DNA from: Ricinus communis
Taxonomy: Eukaryota; Streptophyta; Magnoliopsida; Malpighiales; Euphorbiaceae
NCBI RefSeq assembly: GCF_019578655.1
Contig: NC_063263.1
Location: 24,303,001-24,367,000 of the forward strand
Length of the DNA: 64,000 bases
Direction: 5' to 3'
A program made the translations under genes and the position numbers. Positions within the stretch are counted from its first letter, which is position 1. Every line of letters begins with the position of its first letter. This document shows positions 10,086 through 22,020 of the stretch, in pieces. Under the pieces are notes generated by a model. The model did no database searches and was not told the DNA's origin. It worked only from the letters and a program-made list of their open reading frames with translations.

Positions 10086-13000
10086 TCTATTCATTGCCAT
10101 CTATGATAACTGTGTTTACTGGTCATAAGTCTTTATGGTTTCCCTTCTAGTCACGTCCCTTTCATTTCCCTCTCTGTATATGTGTGTTTGTAAGTGATGC
10201 CCATTTTTTTTTTTCTAAATCTTTTAGCATCTTGGCTAACTGTGTCAGGAGAAAAAGTCATGAGCACCGAAAGGAAGGAGAGTTTTTATTTTCTGATTTT
10301 AATTTTAATTTTTATGGGAGAGAATAGCATTTAATTATAAGGTCTAGTCCTTATAGTTATTACCCATGTGAGGTGTCTGTGTGGTCAGTGATTAACTGGG
10401 AACAAGTGCATTCGATCTTTACATAGATAAAAAACAATTCTCACTTCAAAACCCAGCCCACGAAATTACCTAAATCAATGTTAAGAGATACAATTCTTGC
10501 AGGGAAAAAGAAATTTCTTCTTTCATCACTTTCCTTCCTTCTCCTTTCCATTCTCTTTTCCTATTCTTTGTTTTCCATATATGCTTATAATACTCAATTT
10601 TGCAGCCCTATATTGTGGTTTCTTCCTTCTTTTCCCTTTACATTTGTTCATTTTCATTATGATATGCTTGTTTCTAGACTTTGTTTTTCATCTTTTCTGA
10701 AAAGGGTTTCTGTCTTTAGCATTGACATGGTGGTTTCTAACTACCAAGGATGACCTAGGTTAATTTACTTGTTAGCAACCTCTCAATGTAGACTACTGAT
10801 TTTCTGCATTTTCATGCAATGGTGCTACTGCTTCTTTTCTTTTTATTTCTTTGCTTATCTGTTTATTTGATGGTGGATCCAACCTGGTCTAACACACATG
10901 GTCAAATAAAAGAGTAGCTATATAGATATAGCTAAATGGGTAGTTTTTCTTCAATGCCTAGTTTTGGATGCATGCTAGGGTTTCTACTAGATGCTGAGCA
11001 GATGCTTATTAAGAGTGTATATGTCTGTATGAGAGAGAGAGAGATATAGAGTAAGGTGTGCTTGTGCATAAACAAAGAAGAGGACTTGATGTTTAAAAAT
11101 GATTGGTGGTGTTGTTTTATTGTGTGCAGGTTAGTGTTCCAAGCAGCAATCTACTCACAATTGTGACGGTTAGATGTGGGCACTGTGCCAATTTGTTGTC
11201 TGTGAACATGGGTGGTTCACTTCAGACATTTCCTCTTCAAGATCCTCAGGTATTACTTCTGATTCTTTTCTCCCCTCCATTTAAGGACATTTTATGTGTT
11301 ATTCTGTGCCTGAATATTATATTTCTTTTAGTATTTTTTTTCTCTCTTTTAGGAATTAATTTTATTTAGCAATCTATATGCAGATTCGGATTCTAGTATT
11401 TGATAATGGAATGTGACTGAGTTTTTGGGTTTTTGATTTTCCAGAAAATAAATACAAGACAATAATTGTTCATTCATTCCATTCACTTTTGATTTGACTT
11501 GTCTTCTCCCTTATTTTTATTAAAAAAATATTTTCTTTTTCCGCATTGGGTCTCTTTTTGTTTTCTATGTCTTATTGATTAATTATGGAACCCTTGATCA
11601 CAAGCAAGCTAAAAAGTTATTGTGGGATGAGACTAATAAAGACCCACAAATGCTTGTTATTGATTTTTGATATCACTTGTAGTGCAGGGGTTTAAAGCTC
11701 AGTTTTCATTATTATTTTGTGTCATACAGTACTTATATACTAGCTATTTTCAACATGTTCTCTCTTTCTTTTTTTTGGATCAGCAGTCACAGAAAGTGCA
11801 GTTAAACTCTGAAGATCTAAACAAGGATACTGGGTCATCTTCCAAATGCAACAAGGTCACTTCATTTGAATCTGCTGATAATGAACCACCAAGAATGCCT
11901 CCCATCCGCCGTGAGTGTCCTCTCTCTCTCTCTGTACAGCTTTTGTATACTATATAAATGCAGTAATATGTTAAGTAATGATGCCTGTACCATTAGTTGA
12001 AGACAGGAATAGATACTATATTGATGTTAATATGTTTAATTGATAAGCTGAAGGTAAATGCATAGCCAACTACTTGGGCTTAAGTAATGGTTGGACATTT
12101 AAAAGAAAAAAGAAATAAAGAAAATGGCTCTTCTTCATGACCTGACAAAAGTAAATAATCTTTGGAGTGATAGATGAAAAATCTGATCTAATCTCACTCC
12201 ATGCATTCATAGATAACCCATCTACGATGTTGACGTTACGTAACAAATGTAACTGACTATTTATTAATAACACTGCCCTATAACATCCTACAAGGACAAC
12301 ACAAATTATTAATTTCAAAATATTGCCTGGCCTTTCTTTTATTTTCAGAATTAAAAATGCTCCCTCTCTGCTTGTGGCATTTTGCTTGGTCAGTACGGGA
12401 AATGTCACATGGCTAAACCTGTAACGTAAATTTCCTATAAATTCATCAACTGCTAACGGATGGATAGCTACGTAGAATGTTACACTATATTTAGGGTTAA
12501 ACTTGACGATTTGTCAATGTAGGGTTCATGATTGGGATTAACTTCTACGATCTCTTGTAGTGTATCATGCACAATATTTATCATGCACATAGTTTTCTAC
12601 GATCTCTTTGTATTTTAATGTTAGCCCTTGTATGGTTTGCAGGACCTACTTATCAAACTGCCTCCCCTTGAGTAACTTTATGTATAAAAGGGGAATGCAC
12701 CATTCTACGTTCTAAAGAAATTATGGAATTTTTTATTTATAGAAAATTATGTTAGTTTTTTAAATAATTTTTCAAACGAAAAATAGAAATTGTGTTTACT
12801 TATGCTATTTTTTAAAACATAAAAAATAGAAACAGTTTTTCATGTTTTTAAAATTATAATCAAATCTTAAAAATTTTAAAAATCAAATTTACCATATTTT
12901 TTATATTTTTCTTTATATAAAAAGTCACTTGTTTTTAAATGAAAACAAAGAATTTTCACTTTATCTGTTCAAAGTTACCTTTTAAATTTAAAATATTACC

Positions 13001-15497
13001 CAAATAGAAAATAAAAAGTTTTTTATATAATAGCAAGTAAATATGTTTTACAAACTTTTTAAATTTTCTATGAATTTCCATTTTCTTTAAAATTTAGCAA
13101 ATACAAATAGAAAAAATTCTCTACAAGTAAATAGGTTTCTATTTTCTAGGAAGTTAAACAACATAACTCTCTATGATTCTTGATATCATTATAATTAGTG
13201 GGCTAATGAAATGCTTAGCTTGGGAAATCCTTATCTAGTTTAGGTATATATTCCATGTATACATAAAAATTGATAGATAATTGAGATATATTTGTTATTT
13301 TTAAATAATTGAGTATGTTTGAATTATCTAAAGTTAAGATATAAAACACTAATGTGTGTGTTATTCTCATGTTGGTTACAGTTTATACAGCTTGTGTGAC
13401 TAAGAATTTTCCAGATGTTGCCAAACAATAATTTCACGTCTATTTGAGATATCTTAGGGTATTTAAAAAGATTTGATCTAATAGATTCTTTTAAATTTTT
13501 TATAAGCCACGGTTGTCAAACTTGTTATTAGAAAAAGAAAAAAAGTATTACATTATTTTTAAAAGCACTTTTACCGATCACAATCCTGAACTGAGCTGCA
13601 AATGTTTTATTTATTATTTCCAATTTCTTAGGATACAGATTTCTATCTTTGCAATATGCCTGAAAGAGTCATATGAGAACAAAAATTGTTGGACTTATGG
13701 GAGCACTAATTTAATTTATACTAATTAAAGCTGGTTTATATATTATGTCTTGGAATCATTTATTTCTTAATTTGTTATGAAAAAATGCAGCCCCAGAGAA
13801 GAGACAACGTGTTCCTTCTGCATATAACAGGTTCATCAAGTAAGTTCAACATCCCTTCTTATTTTAATCACATTTTAAACATGATACTCTCTTTTTTCTG
13901 ATTAATGCAAAAGTAGGAGTTGGTCTTGATATTGATAGGCTAACCATAGCTTTAAAACTGCATTTACATTCAATGTCACTTTTTCAAGGGAGGAAATACA
14001 AAGGATCAAGGCCAGCAATCCTGACATCAGCCACAGGGAAGCCTTTAGCACAGCAGCAAAAAATGTAAGTGTATAATACTTATCAAAATGTATGTATGTA
14101 GGTATGTATGAATTAGCATATGTTAACCTTACAATTAAGAACAATTGGCTGTCTAATATGGTGTCATTTCTTATCAATGTTCTTTAATGTCTGTGCCATA
14201 TTTTCAAATGTTACCTAACAATCATAAGTAAAAAAAATTTAAAAATTTTATTTGGTATATATGCATTTCCCGCTTATATTTTAAATAATATAATATGTAT
14301 CAATCATCTAATATCAAAGTGTAAAATACTCATATATACATGTCACTTTCTTATTTATTATGTAGCATACACCTGATAGATAACAACTTGCCAAAAATCT
14401 TATATACTATTTACTCTTTCTACAAAGTGGGATGCTGCACCATTTTCTGATGGTAAGTTTACACCCCTAAAAGAAATACTCCAGCAAGTGTTTAGATATG
14501 ATCCAAGGATATGCCCAAAATAAGACAAGTGTCTTCCAGGTAAGCAGCTGAGCTTTAGGGTTGGTGCTTTCATAAATTATTGTTAGGGTATTGTAATATC
14601 ACACACATAAATATCCATAATAGCAACAGCAATTTCAGTAAACATATCCTTTTTAACTGGCTCCTACTACAGTTCATACTCGAGATCTTATAGCTTTAGA
14701 GATGAGTCTAGTACTAATAAGCTAAAAGCTATTACATCAAATCAAAAGCTTTTTAAATTTAAATATTGCGAGTGTAAGATCAGAAACTAGAAAAGAGACT
14801 AGCCATGGAAAAGAGCAGGAATCGTTTTAACACAAGTAATCCCTCTATATATGTAGATATGAACTAATAAAGAGAGATAAGAATTTGTCTTAATCTCTAA
14901 CATATACATGTTTTTCAATTATGACTGCTTTTGTTATTTCAAATTTTCATCATTGATAGGATACGTTTCCACTTTTGGAGGGATGTGTTTGTTTCTATTC
15001 TCTAATCTGTATGAACAACTTGACAGCACAAAAGACATTTCTAAAAATGTGCATCAGTGGTACAAAGTTGCTAGGCTCTTTAACTGATATACATTTACAC
15101 ATACATTGAGACATTCCAGTGCATAAGACTCCCTGCTCTGCGAGGATTAAGGAATGTTTATATAGCATTTTAAAATAGATTTTCCTTTTTCTTTTTTCTT
15201 TTTTTTTGTTAATTGCAACTCTTGATCAGTTTGAAATCCAGTTATTGGTTCCATTTAAATTTAAAGTACTAGCAGAGACTGCCTTTCGCATAAACTAATG
15301 ACTGATGTGCATATTCATATCTATATATATATATATAAAGAAAAAATGAATTTGATCTGCAGTGGGCACATTTTCCTCACATTCACTTTGGGCTGAAGCT
15401 GGATGGGAACAAGCATGCTAAAATAGACCATCAGACATTTGGAGCAGAGAGTACCCAAAAATCTAATGGATTGTATGAGATCAATGGTACCCTGTGA
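8547..15497 (+). CDS. YAB2: YABBY2-class transcription factor (six exons, 191 aa)
   Basis: Coding exons: 8547-8615, 11130-11249, 11784-11910, 13791-13839, 13989-14064 and 15363-15497 (TGA at 15495). All introns are GT-AG and phases stay consistent (0,0,1,2,0). The product has an N-terminal C2C2 zinc finger (C15, C18, C39, C42) split by the first intron, a variable linker with [10 protein letters not shown] (98-105 region), and a C-terminal HMG-box-like YABBY domain from [15 protein letters not shown] (106 onward) through [16 protein letters not shown] to [15 protein letters not shown]. The SERVCYVHC start, the RMPPIR linker and the exon layout match Arabidopsis YABBY2 (about 184 aa) better than FIL/YAB3, CRC, INO or YAB5. 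YABBY proteins act in the nucleus to promote abaxial fate and lamina growth in leaves and floral organs. The ATG at 8547 is chosen because it matches the family start; the in-frame extension upstream has no ATG. The gene appears intact. Confidence 0.95.
8632..8692 (+). repeat. Compound (CT)n-(TA)n microsatellite
   Basis: A CT run (8632-8663) passes directly into a TA run (8663-8692), starting 17 bp after the intron 1 donor. Confidence 0.95.
9561..9611 (+). repeat. (TC)n microsatellite in intron 1
   Basis: About 25 perfect TC units. Confidence 0.95.
10041..10083 (+). repeat. (CT)n microsatellite in intron 1
   Basis: About 21 CT units in a pyrimidine-rich stretch. Confidence 0.95.
11911..13790 (+). 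other. YABBY2 intron 3 (1.9 kb) with candidate foldback insertion
   Basis: A strongly AT-rich block (about 12748-13167) has imperfect inverted ends: TTATGTT with AAAATAGAAA...TTTACTT on the left and the complementary words on the right. It resembles a decayed MITE. Target duplication was not found. The flanking intron is ordinary. Confidence 0.4.
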
Positions 15498-15532
15498 GTA
15501 GAAGAAGACGAAGAAGAAGCAGGAGCTAGTTT

Positions 15533-15568
<36 letters not shown>

Positions 15569-16540
15569 GTATGTATAATAATAAAAGTTATGGTAATGAA
15601 AATAACTTTGAAGACAAAAGATAGAACAAATGAGAGAGGTTGAATTGAAGTCTCTCCTAACCAAATAGGAAAGCCCTCTTGAAGACCTCACCCTTTATCA
15701 TTTCATATTTCTTTTTTTTAATCTTCATTATCATAATATTTATACATAAATATGTGTGTGTTTCTCTTTTCTAACACTTTTTAAGAAGTGACTGCTATTC
15801 TAGTGATTGTTGCATTTATGTCTGGACCTATTTATTTTCAATTTTCCCTTAGTAAATAATATTCTGTAGAACATTGTGCACTTCTTTTATGTCTATATAA
15901 ACAAATATAGAGTCTCTCTCACTCGCTCTCTATTCCACAGAGGACAAAATGGATAGCCACCTTGTCTACTGTTGTGTGTGTGTGTGTGAGAGAGAGAGAG
16001 GGTGAGAAAGAGAGAGGGAGGACCGCTTAACCAATATGACATTCCATGATTCTGTGTTATATCTAGAGGGTCATTAAGTTCATACCATATTCTGAAGAAT
16101 TCTCTGCTCTGCTCTTCCGGGTTTATTATATGCAACTTCTTATTAATGACTTCCACTGTTTGTGTTTTTTATAAATATAAAAAGTAAAAGGTTTATCTAT
16201 TTCCGTGCAGTAAAGAGCTGTAGTATTACACATGCATTACGAACACTTGAGGGTTGATAGATACAGCTCTTGACGTGCCCTCCTGTAGACTGCAGACCTA
16301 CTTTGGCTTTATATGTTACATGATCTATGTACCCAAAATAAAATTATCTGTTCTTAAACAAAGGGAACAAACTAATTTTACACTGTCCAAAAACAATTGG
16401 ATTTCAATTGTAATTGGTTGAGCTGGTATAATTGTATAGGTGGTCCAGGCCTTTGCTGTAAGATCAAAAATAAATTCGAACTCCAATTGGGTGCCGCACA
16501 TACATATTATATAAAAGTATACACACATCAAACATCCATG
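15498..16540 (+). other. YABBY2 3' flank
   Basis: Begins with a GAAGAAGA-rich stretch and a (TA)n run (15538-15564), followed by a poly(A)-signal match AATAAA at 15580-15585, about 85 bp past the stop. A GT/GA microsatellite lies at 15973-16020. No gene was recognised between 15600 and 16540. Confidence 0.6.
15580..15585 (+). terminator. Candidate polyadenylation signal of YABBY2
   Basis: AATAAA hexamer in an AT-rich context, a normal distance past the stop codon. Confidence 0.45.
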
Positions 16541-16558
16541 TTTTGCAAGTGATACGTA

Positions 16559-16592
<34 letters not shown>

Positions 16593-16594
<2 letters not shown>

Positions 16595-16666
16595 CGTGGT
16601 GAAATCGGTAAGTAAGTTGCTCTTAAGAAATAGTGCTAGAGCATCTCAGTTAAAGTCTGAGTGGCC
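16593..16666 (+). pseudogene. Plastid-type tRNA-Leu(UAG) relic, copy 1
   Basis: GGTGAAATCGGTA, TTGCTCTTAAGAA, AGTGCTAGAGCATCTC and GAGTGGC follow the order and spacing of plastid trnL-UAG (D arm, anticodon arm, variable arm, T arm). The anticodon position reads TAA instead of TAG, the T loop has lost its TTCGA core, and the acceptor stem does not pair. It is therefore a transferred, non-functional copy. Confidence 0.7.
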
Positions 16667-16739
16667 ATATATACTAGAATAAATTGAAATTTTGATTTGT
16701 AATTAAATATTTTGCAAGTGATACGTACCACATATATAT

Positions 16740-16812
16740 CGCGTGGTGAAATCGGTAAGTAAGTTGCTATTAAGAAGTAGTGCTAGAGCATCTCAGTTAA
16801 AGTCCGAGTGGC
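16740..16812 (+). pseudogene. Plastid-type tRNA-Leu(UAG) relic, copy 2
   Basis: Same core as copy 1 with small differences (TTGCTATTAAG, GTCCGAGTGGC). The microsatellite upstream is much shorter, making this the shortest unit. Confidence 0.7.
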
Positions 16813-16894
16813 TATATATACTAGAATAAATTGAAATTTTGATTTGTAATTAAATGTTTTGCAAGTGATACGTACCACACACACATATACACAT

Positions 16895-16936
<42 letters not shown>

Positions 16937-16944
<8 letters not shown>

Positions 16945-17010
16945 GAAATCAGTAAGTGAGTTGCTCTTAAGAAGTAGTGCTAGAGCATCTCGGTTAAAGT
17001 CCGAGTGGCC
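16937..17010 (+). pseudogene. Plastid-type tRNA-Leu(UAG) relic, copy 3
   Basis: Closest to the plastid gene in the T arm (CATCTCGGTTAAAGTCCG), again with an altered anticodon and a damaged T loop and acceptor stem. Confidence 0.7.
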
Positions 17011-17141
17011 AAATATACTAGAATAAATTGAAATTTTGATTTGTAATTAAAGAGTCTTTTAATTATTAATATTTAATAATTTAATTTAAAATTTTTAGAC
17101 AATTTTTATAATATTTTCAACTTTATGGCAGGATAATAATT

Positions 17142-17649
17142 CTAATGATCACTTAATTTTGCTTTAAGTTTCATTTTGGCCGTTGATTGCCTTTTCGTTT
17201 TATTTTGGTCATTAAATTTTCATTCGGTAGCAACGGTGGTCACTACGTGGTGAATATACACAAATATATTGACGTGTTTAAAATATTATATAATTATGTG
17301 ACATGTGTCTAATCTTAATCCTAGTCATCTTAGTCAGATTAGTGGTTAGATCAAAACAATGTAATTGCATTAATGTTGAGACAATGGGTTCATTACAAAT
17401 ACAAAGACCACATGGCAACAAATGACATAATTTAACGAAGGTATTATAGCACATTCATCAAAATAATGAGTTAAAACTAATCTAACTAGGATAGTGGCTA
17501 GGATTAAGCTTTAGATTTGTGTCGCACAATTGTAAGGCAACTTAAACATGTCATATTTTGTATATTCAGCACGTAGTGATCACCGTTGCTACTGAAATAA
17601 AAGTTGAATGATCAAAATGAAACCTAAAGCAAAATTAAGTGACCATCAG
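17142..17649. mobile_element. Foldback / MITE element with ~100-bp terminal inverted repeats
   Basis: 17142-17259 and 17560-17649 are inverted copies (CACTTAATTTTGCTTTA ... AGCAACGGTG.TCACTACGTG ... GAATATAC). The long TIR and absence of coding sequence fit a Mutator-like MITE. The expected nine-base duplication was not visible. Confidence 0.75.
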
Positions 17650-17699
17650 AGTCATTATTTCTATATTAACTCATATATCTTTTTCGGGCGTGTCATTTA

Positions 17700-18198
17700 T
17701 AAGTACAATTCATTTGATAACTTTAATAGTCAATGAATTCGTTGAACTATATTATATATAATTACAGTTTTTCTAAAAAAAGAAGATGGATTTCGAACTC
17801 TAGATCCATTTTCGAACTTCAAAGCTCCAAATCATCAAGCTATTGTTGGTGTGGATATTATGCTCTATGCATCTTAAATATAATAAAAAAATAGAAAATA
17901 ATCTAAAAATATATAGATGAGATAGTAAGAGTCTCTTCTAGCTTATTTAAGGTCTCGAGTTGGAGTTTTAAGTATGTAGTGGCATTACAACTTTTGATAT
18001 AGTGTTTTGCCACCCAAGAGCTCTGCCCAACACTTTCAAGAGCTCTGCCCGACACTCTCTAAATTAACTATAGATATTTGTACATTGAAAAAGAAATGGG
18101 AAAAGAACGAAAAAGAAAAAAAAAGGCAATGATAAGGAAACCCTATATTACCTCTCGAATATGCTAGAAAATATTGACTTTACTCTCCTTTTAGGGTT
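17700..18198. other. Intergenic AT-rich stretch with a short tandem word
   Basis: Contains AAGAGCTCTGCCC twice in tandem (about 18017-18050) followed by ACACT. No gene, RNA or transposon recognised. Confidence 0.4.
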
Positions 18199-18483
18199 AG
18201 TTGTTGTTCTTTTATAACTAGCTAGTAACTTTGTTTTTCACCTAGCCTTCTTTTCCTTGTACTAAAATATTTAACTAATAAAATAAAATAATCGAAAACT
18301 GTATTTTAGATATTTAATTAATATAAATCTCAATGCTATACTAAAAATTTATTCTATTCAAATATTTAAATTATCCTACAAAAATTTCTAAGAAATATTT
18401 TATATCTTTAATAATCAAAATTTCAAAAAAAAAGACTAGGTGAAAAACAAAGTTATTAGCTAGTTATATAAGAACAACAACAA
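18199..18483. mobile_element. MITE, 285 bp, with ~50-bp inverted repeats
   Basis: 18199-18247 (GTTGTTGTTCTT.TATAACTAGCTA.TAACTTTGTTTTTCACCTAG) is repeated inverted at 18434-18483 with few mismatches. The centre is AT-rich and non-coding. It ends about 180 bp before the rDNA fragment. Confidence 0.8.
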
Positions 18484-18661
18484 TAAATAAATTACTTAAG
18501 AAATTGTTTATTCCTATAGTTCGAGAGTGAGTGACTAACTGATGATCGCTGAAAAAAGGTTCTTCGAGCATTGAAATGCCTATAGAAAGCCAATTCAAGA
18601 AAGTTCTTTTATTATAACATACCTTAGGATAATTCCTATTTTTTATTTCTACTTCCTCCAT

Positions 18662-18965
18662 CCGAGTCTACTGAATCTTATTATTTATAAGAAAGAGAAG
18701 TTGTAACAAGGTTTCCATAGATAAACCTGCGAAAGGATTATTGTTGAAACTTGCCTTGCAGAACAACCCGTGAACATGTTTACTAATGCAAGGGGGACCG
18801 GGGTCATCATGCCCTTAGTCCCCCGATGCCGATGAGAGGGGTGGGGGGCTTGCCCTCTTATCTCTGTCGTCGGCTGTACAACCAACTCCAGCGCAGGATA
18901 CGCCAAGAAAAATTAAATGAAAAGCGCACGCTGTCGTAAGCCTTAGAAACGATGTGCCTTGCCTT
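18662..18965 (+). pseudogene. 45S rDNA fragment: 18S 3' end plus ITS1, decayed
   Basis: 18668-18750 follows the 3' end of plant nuclear 18S rRNA (GTAACAAGGTTTCC, AACCTGCG, AAGGAT) and continues into ITS1 (AACATGTTTACTAA, a GGGG/CCCC block, then CGCCAAGAAAAATTAAA, matching the conserved ITS1 motif). Nearly all differences from the functional sequence that I can place are C-to-T or G-to-A, many at former CG or CNG sites, as expected after cytosine methylation. ITS1-like sequence fades near 18965 and no 5.8S follows. The inserted copy lost function long ago. Confidence 0.85.
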
Positions 18966-21900
18966 GGAAGATTCAGATAGAAATCTAGCAGTTTACATTG
19001 ACTAGACAAAACAATATTAAACTGAGGAGAATATATGAAAAAGATTCTCATGTTGCTTATCATTGCTCCAACGAATCCAAGCCATCTCCATTTTTTACAA
19101 AGACCAAATTATTTTTTTTCTAATGTCTAAAACTATTCTCGGCTTGGAATGTGACGAAGTGTTGAAAGAAATCAGATTGTGCTATTAACTTCTTTTCATT
19201 TTTGACCAATTCTTTCAAATTACTCAATTTCAATTTAAAACTGTGATAATTGTTTCAATTTTAGCATTCCGAATCTGTTTAATTTTATGAAGCTGGCACT
19301 AGAGTTAATTAAATAATCAATTTAAAAAATAAAAAAATATAGACTCAACATAGTTTTGCTGACTCATCCAACAACTTATTAGAAAAAATAAATAAATAAA
19401 TGAAATGAAACTGCATTTTAAGCATTCTTCTTCCTCGACACCATCCCACCCAACACCACTTCCAAAATGCATCCCCGTTGCCCCAGCACCATCCTTCCCT
19501 CCACCACCACCGCAAGAGAAAATCTTAGGACGCTTCTCCAACCAGTCCAATATAGGATTCCAGTACATTGCTATAATCTACAATATCATACTCCTTCCAG
19601 ACACTTGTAGAAATTAACCATCTCTCTTTCTGTTCCTTTTAGACACTCGATCTATTTTTCTCAGCAACTGCTTTCTACATAGCCCAAAGTACATTTAATC
19701 CACTCAACTGATTTGTTACTGCTCCTCTTTCCTTTTTGGTTTGTTTCTTCATGTTTTATAATTTTTATTGCTGCTTTTAATCAATGGAAGAATAGCGGTG
19801 GAGAGATGGCCGAGAATTGGTTGAAATGCCAAGGAAACGGGTGGTTGTTTATGAAGTAAAGAATAATAAAGTCTATGCGGAACATGGGTCATGCCAACGT
19901 TGTTTCTTTATTTCTTCAAGATGGGTACTAGCTGTTTGTTGTGAATAATCCATAGCATGGATATTCAATCAAAGCATGGGTATTGTGTTCTTTGTTATTT
20001 TGTTTCTTATTTTTATGAAGAAGCATAAGTCCTTCAAATTATCATTTTCGGTGGTTGGATGGTAGAATCCTATTCGTTCTCAACTCTACAATTGGAGAAG
20101 GATAATTGACAAAAGAAAATAGAAAATAAAAAAGAAGAATGCAACGCACCGTTAGTTGAGTTAGCATTAACAAAAGCTGACTCAATATCTTTTTATAAAT
20201 TTATGATTGCTAAGCATTCGGACATCCACATAGGCAAGTCTCACCTGAAAAATTCGACGGAAGTTGTTTCTAAAAAAAAAATATGTATGACACATATATA
20301 TTTGAAAATTTGGAAAAATTAGTTAGAAATGAAAATAAATTAAAAGTTCGGAATTAAATAGGCCATTCTGCCTATATTTTGCATTTGCAAAACAAATTAA
20401 TATTTATTTATAAATTTATCAATATTTTCATAAAACATTAAATTTCGTAAAAATAATTTTATTTATTTTAATATCATATATTCTTTTGTAAATAGTAACT
20501 TACAAAAGTCATTTTAATTTGTGAGAAAGGGACGAAGAGGATTTGTTATTTTTTCTAAGTTAGCACTATATTTTATGTTGACGTAAATATTTACTATTTT
20601 ATGTAAGTTTATTAACTTTTTTTTTATAAATTATTAAATTTTGTAATAATAATTATATTTTTGAAATATCATACATTTTTTCATTAAGTACTATAGCTTA
20701 ACAAGTAGTCGGTCACTTTTAGATTTACAATCAAACAGGTAAAATTAAATTTATAAATCAATAATTTAGAAAGCGCATGCATTAATTGGTCATCTTAACC
20801 ATTGCCAGTTATTTGTACATGCCAAAATACTGTTGCAGAAATTTGAACCAACTAGATATTGAAACGTGAAACTCTCTTCCCTAATCATTTAATTCAATCT
20901 CGCACTATCCTTATACTTAACTAAAACACAACCTCTGTCACTTAACTCATCTCTCCCTCACACTTAAGTCCCTAAGTCTTCAATCAAGTGAACATCCAAA
21001 ACGAAAATTCCAAAATATCCAGTCAAATTAAAATCTTCAATGTGAAACCATCAAAGCTCGCACAATTCTTCTGGCATCTCCTTCATCACCCTCTTCTCTT
21101 TTACATTTCAAACCCGAGTCTTACCCATTCTTTATTCCATGGTAGCTAGCTTTCTCGCCAGCCCATTGATATTTCTCTCTCATCCATCCTTAAAAAAAAA
21201 AAAACACTTATTATTTGTTTAGAGTTTACCATTTTTTTTCTAGTTAAGTAATAGCAAGAATTGGACGGTAGGAAAGTAGAACGCAACTTGAAAACAGAAA
21301 AGATTAAAGAATAGGAATTTTAATTTTTGATAGTGAAATATATTTTTTTGATAATAGAATTGGAATAGTTTTCTTGTTTTTTCTCTTAAAAAAAAAATTT
21401 CTTATGTGGAAAGTAGAGATTAGTAATAGATGATTGATGGCTATCTTAGCCTAAAATTTTGAGGGATGAAAAAGTTAGAGTATGAGTAAGACTTTAATTT
21501 AATTTTTGTCTTCAATAATTCAAATTGATAATGGTAAATTAGAAGGGAACGTGATTTCTTGTTTTAAAGAAAATTACATATTCAACATATTTTACTTAAG
21601 AGAGGTTTTGTTTAAGTGATAAGAGTTAGATTAGTTGTTTTTTCCGATAATAACAAAGATAATTCCAGTTAGTGTGAGGTTGAGTTAAATGACTAACAAA
21701 GAAAAATTACGCGTTTCAGTCTTTATTTAGTTCAAATGTCTAGATCAATATTCTGGCACTCTCAGATACCAGGTAGTGGTGAGTGTGTGTACTATACTCA
21801 TACTAAAGTTATGTTATTGTAATGAAAAAATTAAAAATTTGTCAGCAAAACGAATTTAATTGCAAAGCTGGTGACTGTTTATATTATTTAATGACTAGAA

Positions 21901-22020
21901 AAGATAATCTTTTATGTGCTAGTCTTTAATTGGTCTAAATCTCCACCATATCTTAAGGATATAACAACTTTACCCTTATAGGATCTTTCAGTCGCCTAAA
22001 CCTTTGGATAAAATAATTTA
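18966..22020. other. Intergenic stretch without recognisable gene
   Basis: AT-rich with scattered poly-pyrimidine tracts. A proline-rich open frame on the plus strand (19405-19617) and its antisense glycine-rich shadow come from a C-rich low-complexity tract (19440-19515). No transposon ends, RNA gene or protein family was recognised. Confidence 0.4.

Larger units (their letters stand above)
8616..11129 (+). other. YABBY2 intron 1 (2.5 kb)
   Basis: Splits the zinc finger between codons 23 and 24. It holds three long pyrimidine microsatellites, all of the same strand sense, and no recognisable transposon or ORF with homology. A long first intron is usual for this gene class and may hold regulatory sequence. 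Confidence 0.85.
16541..17051 (+). repeat. Three tandem copies of a plastid-tRNA-containing unit
   Basis: Units run 16541-16709, 16710-16856 and 16857-17051. Each begins TTTTGCAAGTGATACGTACC, passes an AT or CA/TA microsatellite of differing length, then a tRNA-like core, then a tail ending GATTTGTAATTAAA. Apart from the microsatellite the copies are nearly identical, so the amplification is much younger than the decay of the tRNA core. The core shared by all three already lacks tRNA-critical bases. Confidence 0.9.

Noticed and set aside
9504..10150. Open frames in YABBY2 intron 1
   Set aside because: Repeats of RE or LS residues derived from (TC)n runs; no family resemblance.
16593..17010. 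Three functional tRNA-Leu genes
   Set aside because: Acceptor stems do not pair, the T loop core is lost and the anticodon base is changed, so they are relics.
16541..17051. CRISPR-like array
   Set aside because: Three long near-identical units with microsatellites in plant nuclear DNA; no spacer pattern and no cas genes.
18662..18965. Functional rRNA locus
   Set aside because: Only the last bases of 18S and ITS1 are present, heavily mutated, with no 5.8S.
19317..19617. Proline-rich plus-strand and glycine-rich minus-strand ORFs
   Set aside because: Low-complexity C-rich tract; neither start nor codon pattern supports a gene.
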